Shown here piece after piece: positions 1-5,404 of a stretch of DNA of 8,805 nt. Source of the stretch: Alphaproteobacteria bacterium (lineage in GTDB: Bacteria; Pseudomonadota; Alphaproteobacteria; Sphingomonadales; Sphingomonadaceae); NCBI GenBank assembly GCA_016650315.1, contig JAENVZ010000017.1, positions 1 through 8,805 on the forward strand, written 5' to 3'. The notes under the pieces are model-generated. The model saw only the letters and a program-made list of their open reading frames with translations. It did no database searches and was not told the DNA's origin. Numbering within the stretch: position 1 is the stretch's first letter; each line of letters begins with the position of its first letter. The translations under genes and the position numbers were made by a program.

Positions 1-1018
1 CGGTCGTATTGGCGTCCGAGCCGCCAACACCAGTCAGCACATTGCCGTCGGCCGTCAGCGGACCATCCTCGGTCACGCTGTCGACATCATTCACCGCCAC
101 AGGCACATCGTCGACGACGGAAACGGTCAGTGTCGCTGTTGCCACGTCACCATCGCTATCCGTGATGGTGACGGCAAATACGTCAGGCTGGCCTGCCCCA
201 ATGACATTGTCGGTCAGCGTGTAGCTATACCCCACCTCACCATTGGCGATGGATGTGATGGTAAGCACACCCTGGGTCGTTACAATGGTCTGACCCACAG
301 CGGTAACCGCAACGCCATTTATGGCCAGAACGGCGGGCAAATCAGTCGCGGAATAGACAATCGTGCCGGTCGTCGTTTCAGAATTGGCCGCCGCGTTGGA
401 CCCCGCAGGTTCTCCCGCGCGCGCAGGCAAGCCCGCTTCATCAACCGAATCAGTTACATCGGTCGCGCCAGCGGGGAAATCATCGGTGACGATAACGATG
501 GTCGGTTCACTATCTTCTTCAACCGCTACTGGAAAGATTTCACGCTGTTCTGGCGTCGAAAAGGCCAGTTCCGTCGGCGGCAGAAGGTCGCCAAGGTTGA
601 ATGGGTCGCCAATGGCGCCTTCGGCGGCGGCAAAGTTGCCGCCTGAACTTTGTGGGGAGCCTGCCGCAGGCTGGGGCTCAGCGCCGATCAGGAGCGCCGC
701 GATATTGGCTGGCGGGATTTCAATGCCACCGACAACCAATTCCGGGACGAATACCGCGCCATCAACGATCACCAATTTGGTTCCGTCCGGCAAGGTGACG
801 ACCAAATCCCGTCCAGACACCCGAATTTCATCCAGGTTCACGCCTTCGGGCAAAATGACTGGTCCGGCGAGGGCGGAAACAACCTGCGCATTTGGATGTT
901 GGGATGCGGGATTCTGACCTGGCTGTGCGACGGCCATTCCCTTAATGTCGTTCGTCGCAGCATAATTTAACGACTGCCCGGCATCGGTGTCGTTGCTGAC
1001 TGTGCGCTCAATATCCAT
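1..1018 (-). CDS. Large type I-secreted adhesin, N-terminal 339 residues (3' end outside window)
   Basis: The reading frame is open from ATG at 1018 to the window edge. Residues 1-50 are polar and show no signal peptide, as expected for type I secretion. Residues 54-110 form a compact beta-rich module (VILPEGVNLDEIRVSGRDLV, then a TLPDGTKLVIVDG stretch) of the kind that precedes repeats in large sphingomonad adhesins. Residues 114-165 are a Pro/Gly/Ala-rich linker containing PAAG at 117-120. From about residue 165 a first repeat begins: acidic SVDEAGLP at 191-198, YSYTLTD at 264-270, the DSDGD calcium-binding-type loop at 287-291, and VVDDVPVAVND at 301-311. A second repeat starts with SVTEDGPLTADGNVLTG. 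This pattern is that of T1SS-143/VCBS/cadherin-like repeats. Such proteins are usually thousands of residues long, end in a C-terminal RTX secretion signal and act in surface attachment or biofilm. Neither the C-terminus nor the transporter genes are in view, so secretion by a type I system is inferred. Confidence 0.85.
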   Translation of the reverse strand, partial: MDIERTVSNDTDAGQSLNYAATNDIKGMAVAQPGQNPASQHPNAQVVSALAGPVILPEGVNLDEIRVSGRDLVVTLPDGTKLVIVDGAVFVPELVVGGIEIPPANIAALLIGAEPQPAAGSPQSSGGNFAAAEGAIGDPFNLGDLLPPTELAFSTPEQREIFPVAVEEDSEPTIVIVTDDFPAGATDVTDSVDEAGLPARAGEPAGSNAAANSETTTGTIVYSATDLPAVLAINGVAVTAVGQTIVTTQGVLTITSIANGEVGYSYTLTDNVIGAGQPDVFAVTITDSDGDVATATLTVSVVDDVPVAVNDVDSVTEDGPLTADGNVLTGVGGSDANTT

Positions 1019-1022
1019 TTTC

Positions 1023-1030
1023 CCACCTTC
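1023..1030 (-). promoter_or_regulatory. Ribosome binding site of the adhesin gene
   Basis: On the minus strand GAAGGTGG lies 7 bases (from the AAGG core) before ATG at 1018. This supports that start, although the same frame stays open upstream to about 1182. Confidence 0.6.
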
Positions 1031-1175
1031 ATATTTCCCGAAAGCGGCAAACACGGATGGGCAAGAACCAACGACAATCACTACAACCACTACAATATAA
1101 GCGCTGTTTGTGCTGGTCGGCGCGAAGATGGGTAAAGTCCCCTCCTTCGTTTCCTTTACTCTATCCGGTTGCAAT

Positions 1176-1192
1176 GAAGGTTAGAAACCTTC
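1176..1192. repeat. Perfect 7-bp-arm inverted repeat (GAAGGTT-AGA-AACCTTC)
   Basis: The arms at 1176-1182 and 1186-1192 pair fully around a 3-base centre. It lies about 160 bases upstream of the adhesin start and inside the larger 13-bp inverted repeat. It may be an operator or a small hairpin in the leader. No T tract follows on either strand, so a terminator is unlikely. Confidence 0.55.
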
Positions 1193-1249
1193 TCTGCGCT
1201 CCCGCATATTAGTGACCGAGCCTGCGCCCCGAATATCTCGATCACCTCA

Positions 1250-1268
1250 GGTTAATATTTATTTAACC
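1250..1268. promoter_or_regulatory. Candidate CtrA binding box
   Basis: The sequence GGTTAA-N7-TTAACC matches the Caulobacter CtrA consensus TTAA-N7-TTAAC with no mismatch. Being palindromic, it matches on both strands. A further half-site (GGTTAAC) lies at 1291-1297. The box lies 232-250 bases before the adhesin ATG. On the minus strand a GATATT hexamer at 1238-1233 and a TAATAT hexamer at 1211-1206 are possible -10 elements downstream of it. CtrA is known to control motility, chemotaxis and surface genes in alphaproteobacteria. Regulation of this gene by CtrA is an inference. Confidence 0.6.
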
Positions 1269-1303
1269 GGATAGAGTCACCTTTATTTAAGGTTAACGAT
1301 CAG

Positions 1304-1315
1304 ATTGCATGCAAT
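1304..1315. promoter_or_regulatory. 12-bp perfect palindrome (ATTGCATGCAAT), possible operator
   Basis: This is an exact 12-base palindrome on the promoter-distal side of the CtrA box, at the edge of the AT-rich block. I do not recognise it as the site of a particular regulator. Confidence 0.35.
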
Positions 1316-1320
1316 TTTCG

Positions 1321-1410
1321 CTTAAAAATTGAAAGTAATAATCCTAATGTTATAGAATCTTACTTAGTTGATATTTCTTTAGTTATATATCCAATAGATT
1401 AATATTAACG
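1321..1410. other. AT-rich block, about 20% GC
   Basis: I count 18 G or C among 90 bases, against clearly GC-rich flanking genes. It includes several TTAA/TTAAC motifs (one TTAAC at 1405-1409). It has no open frame of note. It may be an upstream promoter element, a binding region for a nucleoid protein, or old inserted DNA. Confidence 0.6.
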
Positions 1411-1443
1411 ACTTGTCGGACGTGAAGAACGACTCGGAGCAAG

Positions 1444-1458
1444 TTGCCAAATTGGCAA
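1444..1458. promoter_or_regulatory. Perfect palindrome TTGCCAA-A-TTGGCAA, possible operator
   Basis: Seven-base arms are separated by a single base. The form is typical of a dimeric helix-turn-helix repressor site. It lies 425-440 bases before the adhesin start and about 130 bases after the end of the che operon, so which unit it would serve is unclear. Confidence 0.4.
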
Positions 1459-1586
1459 ATGATGCCATCCCCGCATAAGATCAAAATTCGATTGAAAAAT
1501 AAGGGAAATTTGCGAACGTCATCGTATATCCTTATGCCATACCTAGGGTCAGCAAGGGCAGTCTGGCATCGAAGATGAAGGGGGCT

Positions 1587-1895
1587 TTACGCGGCGATTT
1601 GGGCAACCATGCGTTCACGCAACGCTTCAAGCGAAATATCGGCCAAGGCCGCCTGCATATCTGTTGCGCGCAACACATGCGCCAGGCACGCCTGACGCTG
1701 CGCGAGTTCATCCAGTCCCTGCAAAGTGGGCAAATAGGCCTGCACCAGATTGGGGTCACGGCACAACGCAACGCCTAGTTGCTCCAGACATTGCCGCGAT
1801 GCTTCCAGTTCGCTGGCAATAGCCCGCAGCACAGCCAGATTATCGGAGGCGATGGAGGTCGCCGCAGAGGTTTCGGAGTTATCGTCCACGATCAA
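1587..1895 (-). CDS. Small helical protein ending the che operon; candidate CheT-like CheY phosphatase
   Basis: This encodes 102 residues, cytoplasmic, with no signal peptide or membrane segment. The start is probably TTG at 1895, whose TTGA overlaps the TGA stop of the preceding cheB by 3 bases; a GTG two codons in (1889) is an alternative. Residues 1-18 are polar (Ser/Asp/Thr), and the rest looks almost wholly alpha-helical, in three or four amphipathic segments (about 19-46, 49-58, 59-78, 80-101). Helix 59-78 carries D62-E-L-A-Q66, the D-x-x-x-Q spacing used by CheZ phosphatase (D143/Q147 in E. coli). S. meliloti CheT, encoded last in its che operon, is similarly short and has the same motif with little other similarity to CheZ. 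I recognise no family from overall sequence, so a phosphatase role for the neighbouring CheY is an inference from motif, size and position. It is otherwise a hypothetical chemotaxis-associated protein. Confidence 0.7.
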   Translation of the reverse strand: MIVDDNSETSAATSIASDNLAVLRAIASELEASRQCLEQLGVALCRDPNLVQAYLPTLQGLDELAQRQACLAHVLRATDMQAALADISLEALRERMVAQIAA

Positions 1896-2941
1896 GCCGC
1901 CTTGGCAAACTTGCCAGCTACTCCCAAAGTAGCGGCAGCCAGACCATTGAGCGGCAGTTGCTGCTCGACCGCACCTTGTGCCACGGCGGCGGAGGGGGCT
2001 TCATAAACCATGCAACTGTCCTTGTTCTGGCAGAAGGTCTTGCCGCCTGCCCCGCGCAAGGCCTTTAGGCCCGCCGCACCATCGCGACCCATGCCGGTCA
2101 GGATCATGCCGATACCATTGGCACCCGCAGTCTTTGCGATGGTTGCAAACAACAAGTCAGCCGAAGGGCGGAACCCCTGCACCGGATCATTGCCGAGCAG
2201 GCGGATCGACGCATCGGGCCAGCGGTCGATCACCGCATGTTTGTCGGGATCGGCAACGATATAGACCGTGCCCTGTTCCAGTTTCAGACCATCGGCGGCG
2301 ACCACCACTTTCGGCTTGATCGCCGCATCCAGCTTAGCCGTAAACGGTTCAGCGAAACCGGCTTCCATCTGCTGCAACACAATGGTTGGCGGACAATTGA
2401 CCGGGAAGGCGGCGAGCAGTTCAGACACAGCTTCCACGCCGCCGGTCGATGCGCTCATGGCGATAAGCTTGCCATTCCATTCGAACGGGATTTCGGAAAG
2501 ATCGCCAGCGCCTGCCGCCGCCTTCACGCTCCTGGATCGCACCTTGCCGTTGGCCGCAGCGATCACCAGCTTGCCAAGCTTGTCGACAATCTTGTCGAAT
2601 TCCGCAGGCGTTGCCTGCTGAGGCTTGGGAAAGCAGTCCACAGCGCCCAATTCAAGCGCCTTGAACGACGTCTGGGCTCCCTTTTGTGTCAGGGTCGAGA
2701 GCATCACCACAGGCATGGGATTGCTCTCCATCAGTTCTTCGAGAAACTCCAGGCCGCTCTTGCCGGGCATTTCGACATCCAGTGTCAATACATCGGGTTT
2801 CAGCGCCGCAATCATGTCGCGCGCTTCATCAGCGTTGGCGGCGGCGCCTACCACGCTGATCCCGCTCGACCGTTCCAGCACATCGGTAAAAAGCGCGCGC
2901 ATGGTTATGGAATCATCGACGACCAGAACCCTTGTACTCAT
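1892..2941 (-). CDS. cheB: Second CheB-type response regulator, catalytic histidine replaced by glutamine
   Basis: 349 residues with normal CheB architecture. The receiver (1-125) has D9/D10, phospho-acceptor D55, T83 and K106. A short linker of about 30 residues leads to the CheB effector (about 157-345). CheB normally removes methyl groups from, and deamidates, MCP glutamates using a Ser-His-Asp triad. Here the serine is present (S165 in SASTGG) and the aspartate is present (D287 in TGMGRDG). The conserved QH at the histidine position reads Q190-Q191, encoded CAG CAG at 2369-2374. The usual PGG-H loop (intact in the other CheB at 221-225) is also altered to DPDKH at 231-235. The domain is otherwise full length and well conserved. 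It may lack esterase activity and act as a phosphate sink, a CheA- or receptor-binding regulator, or an enzyme with altered chemistry. The ATG is preceded by AAGGGAAG at 2953-2946. It follows cheW by 32 bases. Confidence 0.92.
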   Translation of the reverse strand: MSTRVLVVDDSITMRALFTDVLERSSGISVVGAAANADEARDMIAALKPDVLTLDVEMPGKSGLEFLEELMESNPMPVVMLSTLTQKGAQTSFKALELGAVDCFPKPQQATPAEFDKIVDKLGKLVIAAANGKVRSRSVKAAAGAGDLSEIPFEWNGKLIAMSASTGGVEAVSELLAAFPVNCPPTIVLQQMEAGFAEPFTAKLDAAIKPKVVVAADGLKLEQGTVYIVADPDKHAVIDRWPDASIRLLGNDPVQGFRPSADLLFATIAKTAGANGIGMILTGMGRDGAAGLKALRGAGGKTFCQNKDSCMVYEAPSAAVAQGAVEQQLPLNGLAAATLGVAGKFAKAA

Positions 2942-2973
2942 TGTGCTTCCCTTTGTTTTTGTTGCGATTGAAA

Positions 2974-3423
2974 TCAGGCGGCTTCGGCCGTAATCAGATT
3001 ACGGGTCTCTGCGGCAAGCTGATCCAGCGACAGAACCATCACCATGCGATCCTCGACCGCGACCAGGCCTTTGAGGAACAGCGAGGCACTATCGACATTC
3101 AGATTTGGCGGGGCCTGCATCGCGTCATCATCGACGGTGACAATGTCGTTGACGGCATCGACGATCAGGCCATGGAGCTGTTCGGCGATGCGGACAACGA
3201 TGATGACATGACGTCCCGTCGGCTCCGTCAGTCCCCAGCCAAGGCGAGCGGCAAGATCAATGACCGGCAGTACATTGCCGCGCAGGTTGATGACGCCGCG
3301 CACATATTCGGGAACATGCGGCAAAAGCGTGGAAGGCGACCATGCGCGAATTTCACGAATGGCCATAATATCGACGCCCAGAAACTGCTCGCCGATCTGG
3401 AAGGTGATAAGTTGGCTGGGCAT
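2974..3423 (-). CDS. cheW: Chemotaxis coupling protein CheW
   Basis: 149 residues, one CheW domain spanning nearly the whole protein, the usual length for the family. The beta-barrel landmarks are in order: ITFQIGEQFLGVDI at 6-19, the REI(R) strand at 23-26, and VINLRGNVLPVIDL at 44-57 containing the conserved Arg (R48) used in receptor and CheA binding. A second subdomain starts around HVIIVV near residue 72 and has LIVDAVNDIV near residues 86-95. CheW links MCP tips to the CheA P5 domain in the signalling array at the membrane. A ribosome site AAGGA (3436-3432) lies 8 bases before the ATG. The gene sits 32 bases after cheY and 32 bases before the second cheB, within the operon. Confidence 0.96.
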   Translation of the reverse strand: MPSQLITFQIGEQFLGVDIMAIREIRAWSPSTLLPHVPEYVRGVINLRGNVLPVIDLAARLGWGLTEPTGRHVIIVVRIAEQLHGLIVDAVNDIVTVDDDAMQAPPNLNVDSASLFLKGLVAVEDRMVMVLSLDQLAAETRNLITAEAA

Positions 3424-3455
3424 AATACCGGTCCTTCTTCTTCAAATTGCGTAAA

Positions 3456-3827
3456 TCAATGACAAACCCGGCGAACGGCGGCGGCCAGTTTGACCGGGTC
3501 GAATGGCTTGACGATCCAGCCGGTCGCGCCAGCCGCACGTGCGCGGGCCTTTTTCTCTTCCGAACTTTCCGTCGACAGGACCAGGATCGGGCGATCCCGA
3601 TGACGCCCATCCGCCCGTAGCGCGTCGATCAGGCCAAAACCGTCCATGCGCGGCATGTTGATGTCGGTGATGATCATGTCAGGCGTATTGACCTTCAGCC
3701 AATCGAGCGCGGCAATGCCATCCTCGGCCTCGGCCACATCATAGCCATGTTCAGTAAGCGCGATGCGCAGCAGCATTCTCATGCTGGGGCTGTCATCGAC
3801 CGTCAATATCTTGGTTACGGCAGTCAT
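3456..3827 (-). CDS. cheY: Chemotaxis response regulator CheY
   Basis: 123 residues, a single receiver domain with no output domain. The acidic pair is D11/D12, the phospho-acceptor D55 (in ITDINMP), the switch Thr T86 and the conserved Lys K107 (in VKPF). The position of E. coli Tyr106 is Trp (W104). It receives phosphate from CheA and would normally bind the flagellar motor switch; a phosphate-sink role is also possible and cannot be told apart here. I chose ATG at 3827 because GGAG lies 6 bases before it and the receiver begins normally. A TTG at 3839 would overlap that ribosome site. The gene begins 15 bases after the cheD stop. No cheZ is present; the small protein at the operon end may supply dephosphorylation. 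Confidence 0.95.
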   Translation of the reverse strand: MTAVTKILTVDDSPSMRMLLRIALTEHGYDVAEAEDGIAALDWLKVNTPDMIITDINMPRMDGFGLIDALRADGRHRDRPILVLSTESSEEKKARARAAGATGWIVKPFDPVKLAAAVRRVCH

Positions 3828-3837
3828 GGAGATCTCC
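3828..3837 (-). promoter_or_regulatory. Ribosome binding site of cheY inside a 10-bp palindrome
   Basis: GGAG at 3837-3834 is 6 bases from the ATG. The ten bases GGAGATCTCC form a perfect palindrome directly abutting the start codon. This site decides the ATG at 3827 over the upstream TTG. Confidence 0.6.
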
Positions 3838-3842
3838 AATGG

Positions 3843-4412
3843 TCAGAATAGTTCGACGTCGCCCATGGACGCCGCTGGGGTTGGGGTGGTTTTAATTTCG
3901 ACAGGAAGCTGATCTGTCAGCACGCGGCAGCGCGCCTGACCTTTCACGGCGCGGAAATCGACGCGTCGCGCCGCATTCCCGCCCAGATTACTGAACGTGA
4001 GCGAAATGCCGTCACGAGCGAGGAAGTCGATGGCGAAGCGCGCATTCGCCGACCCGATTTCCTGCATCCCGACATGCATGTTCGCGCCGCCATAGAGATG
4101 CGCCCTCATCCGTCTGCGCACTGCGCCCGCCTTCAGCATCTCGTTGATCAGCAATTCCATGGCATAAGTGCCATAGCGTTCCGACTGCGCGCCGAAAGAC
4201 AAGTCGCCTTCGCGCGGTTCGGACAGCAGGAAATGGTTCATGCCGCCGACCCCGGCAATGCCGTCGAACAGACAGGCGGCCACGCAACTGCCCAGCACCG
4301 TCGTCAAAACCACAGCAGAATCCAATGTCACTTTGGTCGTGCCCTGGATTACGTTGATGCGTTTTTCCGGCAACAAGGTCGTCCTATTGTCCACCGGGGT
4401 CATGAATGACAT
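3843..4412 (-). CDS. cheD: Chemoreceptor glutamine deamidase CheD
   Basis: 189 residues. CheD converts specific receptor glutamines to glutamates and so tunes MCP signalling. The catalytic set is visible: T37, C43 in VLGSCVAACLFD, and H60 in GGMNHFLLS. Downstream are RYGTYAMELLINEM (near 79-92), the LYGGANM motif (near 106-112), and the C-terminal GDVELF tail typical of alphaproteobacterial CheD. Length is normal; the C-terminal linker before the tail is Thr/Pro-rich. The start is ambiguous. ATG at 4412 has GGAAGG about 11 bases upstream and overlaps the preceding cheB by 13 bases. ATG at 4403 would give a 4-base ATGA overlap like the upstream gene pairs. I prefer 4412 for its ribosome site. 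There is no CheC partner in the window. Confidence 0.95.
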   Translation of the reverse strand: MSFMTPVDNRTTLLPEKRINVIQGTTKVTLDSAVVLTTVLGSCVAACLFDGIAGVGGMNHFLLSEPREGDLSFGAQSERYGTYAMELLINEMLKAGAVRRRMRAHLYGGANMHVGMQEIGSANARFAIDFLARDGISLTFSNLGGNAARRVDFRAVKGQARCRVLTDQLPVEIKTTPTPAASMGDVELF

Positions 4413-5404
4413 TGTTCGATGACCCTTCCGGCCAGTCCGTCAAGGGACACGACATGGCTGGCCGCGCCCAGTTCCACGGCGGCGCGCGGCATTCCATAGA
4501 CAACGCAACTGTCCTTATCTTGTGCAAAGGTCACCGCGCCTACATCGCGCATTTCCAACAGGCCTCGCGCACCGTCACTGCCCATGCCGGTCAATATCGC
4601 GCCGACAGCCCGGCGACCCGCAACCCGTGCGACCGAAGCGAAAAGCATATCCACGCTCGGTTTATGGCCACAGACCGGGTCAACATCGCTCAGGCGGCAA
4701 TAAGGCCGCTGCGTCGAATGGATCGTGAGGTGACTACCCCCCGGCGCCACATAGACATGGCCTATTTCCAAAGGCTGGTCATGCGCGGCCAGACCGACGC
4801 TGGCCGCGCAATGTGTGTCCAGCCGTGCCGCCAACGCGCCGGAAAAGCTTGCCCCGATATGCTGGACAATCAATGTCGGCGGACAATTGGCAGGCCAGCT
4901 TTTGAGCAACTGGATCAGCGCCTCGACGCCGCCGGTCGATGATCCGATGGCGATGATATTGCCATTGGGCCGAAATTCGGCGCTGGAACGGACGACAGGC
5001 TGACGCGCTGCCAATCGGCGTATGCTGCTGCGCGCGGCATGACGGACGATGTTCGCCAGTTCATTGTCGTTGAACGGTCCCTGCGGCTTGGCATAACAAT
5101 CGACCGCGCCCAGTTCGAGCGCACGCATCGTCGTCTCCGCACCCTTGTAGGTCAATCCCGACACGACGACGACTGGGGTTGGTCGCAGGGTCATGATCTT
5201 TTCCAGGAAATCGAGGCCGCTCATGCCGGGCATTTCAATGTCCAGCGTGATGACATCGGGGTCCAGTTCCTTGATGAGCCGCCGCCCCTCCTGCGCATTG
5301 CTGGCGGCGCCCACGACTTCAATCCCGGGATCGCGCGACAGGCTGGCGCTCAACAGCGCGCGCATGGTGGGGGAGTCATCAACGACAAGGGCCCGGACAG
5401 TCAT
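4400..5404 (-). CDS. cheB: Chemotaxis methylesterase/deamidase CheB, intact triad
   Basis: 334 residues. The receiver (1-120) has D9/D10, phospho-acceptor D55 (TLDIEMPG), S82 and K106. A linker of about 25 residues leads to the CheB effector (about 148-330). The triad is complete: S156 in GSSTGG, H182 in VQHIG, and D277 in TGMGSDG; the PGG-H loop is at 221-225. When phosphorylated by CheA it hydrolyses receptor methyl esters and so resets the MCPs. The ATG at 5404 overlaps the cheR stop as ATGA. The frame is open further upstream to 5446, but that extension precedes the normal receiver start and lies inside cheR, so I reject it. A second cheB four genes later is paralogous: both share short identical nucleotide blocks around the Ser and His motifs. 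Confidence 0.96.
   Translation of the reverse strand: MTVRALVVDDSPTMRALLSASLSRDPGIEVVGAASNAQEGRRLIKELDPDVITLDIEMPGMSGLDFLEKIMTLRPTPVVVVSGLTYKGAETTMRALELGAVDCYAKPQGPFNDNELANIVRHAARSSIRRLAARQPVVRSSAEFRPNGNIIAIGSSTGGVEALIQLLKSWPANCPPTLIVQHIGASFSGALAARLDTHCAASVGLAAHDQPLEIGHVYVAPGGSHLTIHSTQRPYCRLSDVDPVCGHKPSVDMLFASVARVAGRRAVGAILTGMGSDGARGLLEMRDVGAVTFAQDKDSCVVYGMPRAAVELGAASHVVSLDGLAGRVIEQCHS

Larger units (their letters stand above)
1158..1277. repeat. 13-bp perfect inverted repeat with a 94-base spacer
   Basis: ACTCTATCCGGTT at 1158-1170 is the exact reverse complement of AACCGGATAGAGT at 1265-1277. The match stops at both ends of each arm. An exact 13-bp pair is unlikely by chance in a region this small. 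The right arm begins inside the TTAACC half of the CtrA box. The two copies could be paired sites for one regulator, or arms of a long stem in a leader RNA. Confidence 0.7.
1019..1586. other. Intergenic control region between the che operon and the adhesin gene
   Basis: These 568 bases hold no convincing gene on either strand. They contain the 3' flank of the che operon and the presumed promoter of the adhesin. Within it are a 13-bp inverted repeat (1158-1170 with 1265-1277), a 7-bp-arm hairpin (1176-1192), a CtrA-type box (1250-1268), two further perfect palindromes (1304-1315 and 1444-1458) and an AT-rich block (1321-1410). GANTC sites, the CcrM methyltransferase target in alphaproteobacteria, occur at 1274-1278, 1355-1359 and 1431-1435, which is near the chance number. 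I found no stem followed by a T tract that would serve as an intrinsic terminator for the che operon. Confidence 0.75.

Noticed and set aside
363..917. A 184-codon plus-strand open frame (Ser/Thr/Pro-rich)
   Set aside because: It is antisense to the adhesin, whose minus-strand frame is continuous and shows clear repeat motifs and a ribosome site.
1405..1476. A 23-codon minus-strand frame beginning MRGWHH
   Set aside because: No ribosome binding site and unconvincing Arg/Ser-rich composition.
1481..1522. A 13-codon minus-strand frame preceded by AAGGA
   Set aside because: It is too short and in an AT-rich region with no sign of conservation or attenuator structure; a chance ribosome-like site is likely.
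1534..1569. Inverted repeat ATGCCA...TGGCAT as terminator of the che operon
   Set aside because: Only six pairs with a 24-base loop and no T tract after it on the minus strand.
1019..1586. CRISPR array, IS element or tRNA in the intergenic region
   Set aside because: No regularly spaced repeats, no transposase frame with flanking target duplications, and no cloverleaf were seen.
2237..2971. A 244-codon plus-strand open frame
   Set aside because: It mirrors the second cheB on the other strand and has shadow-type composition.
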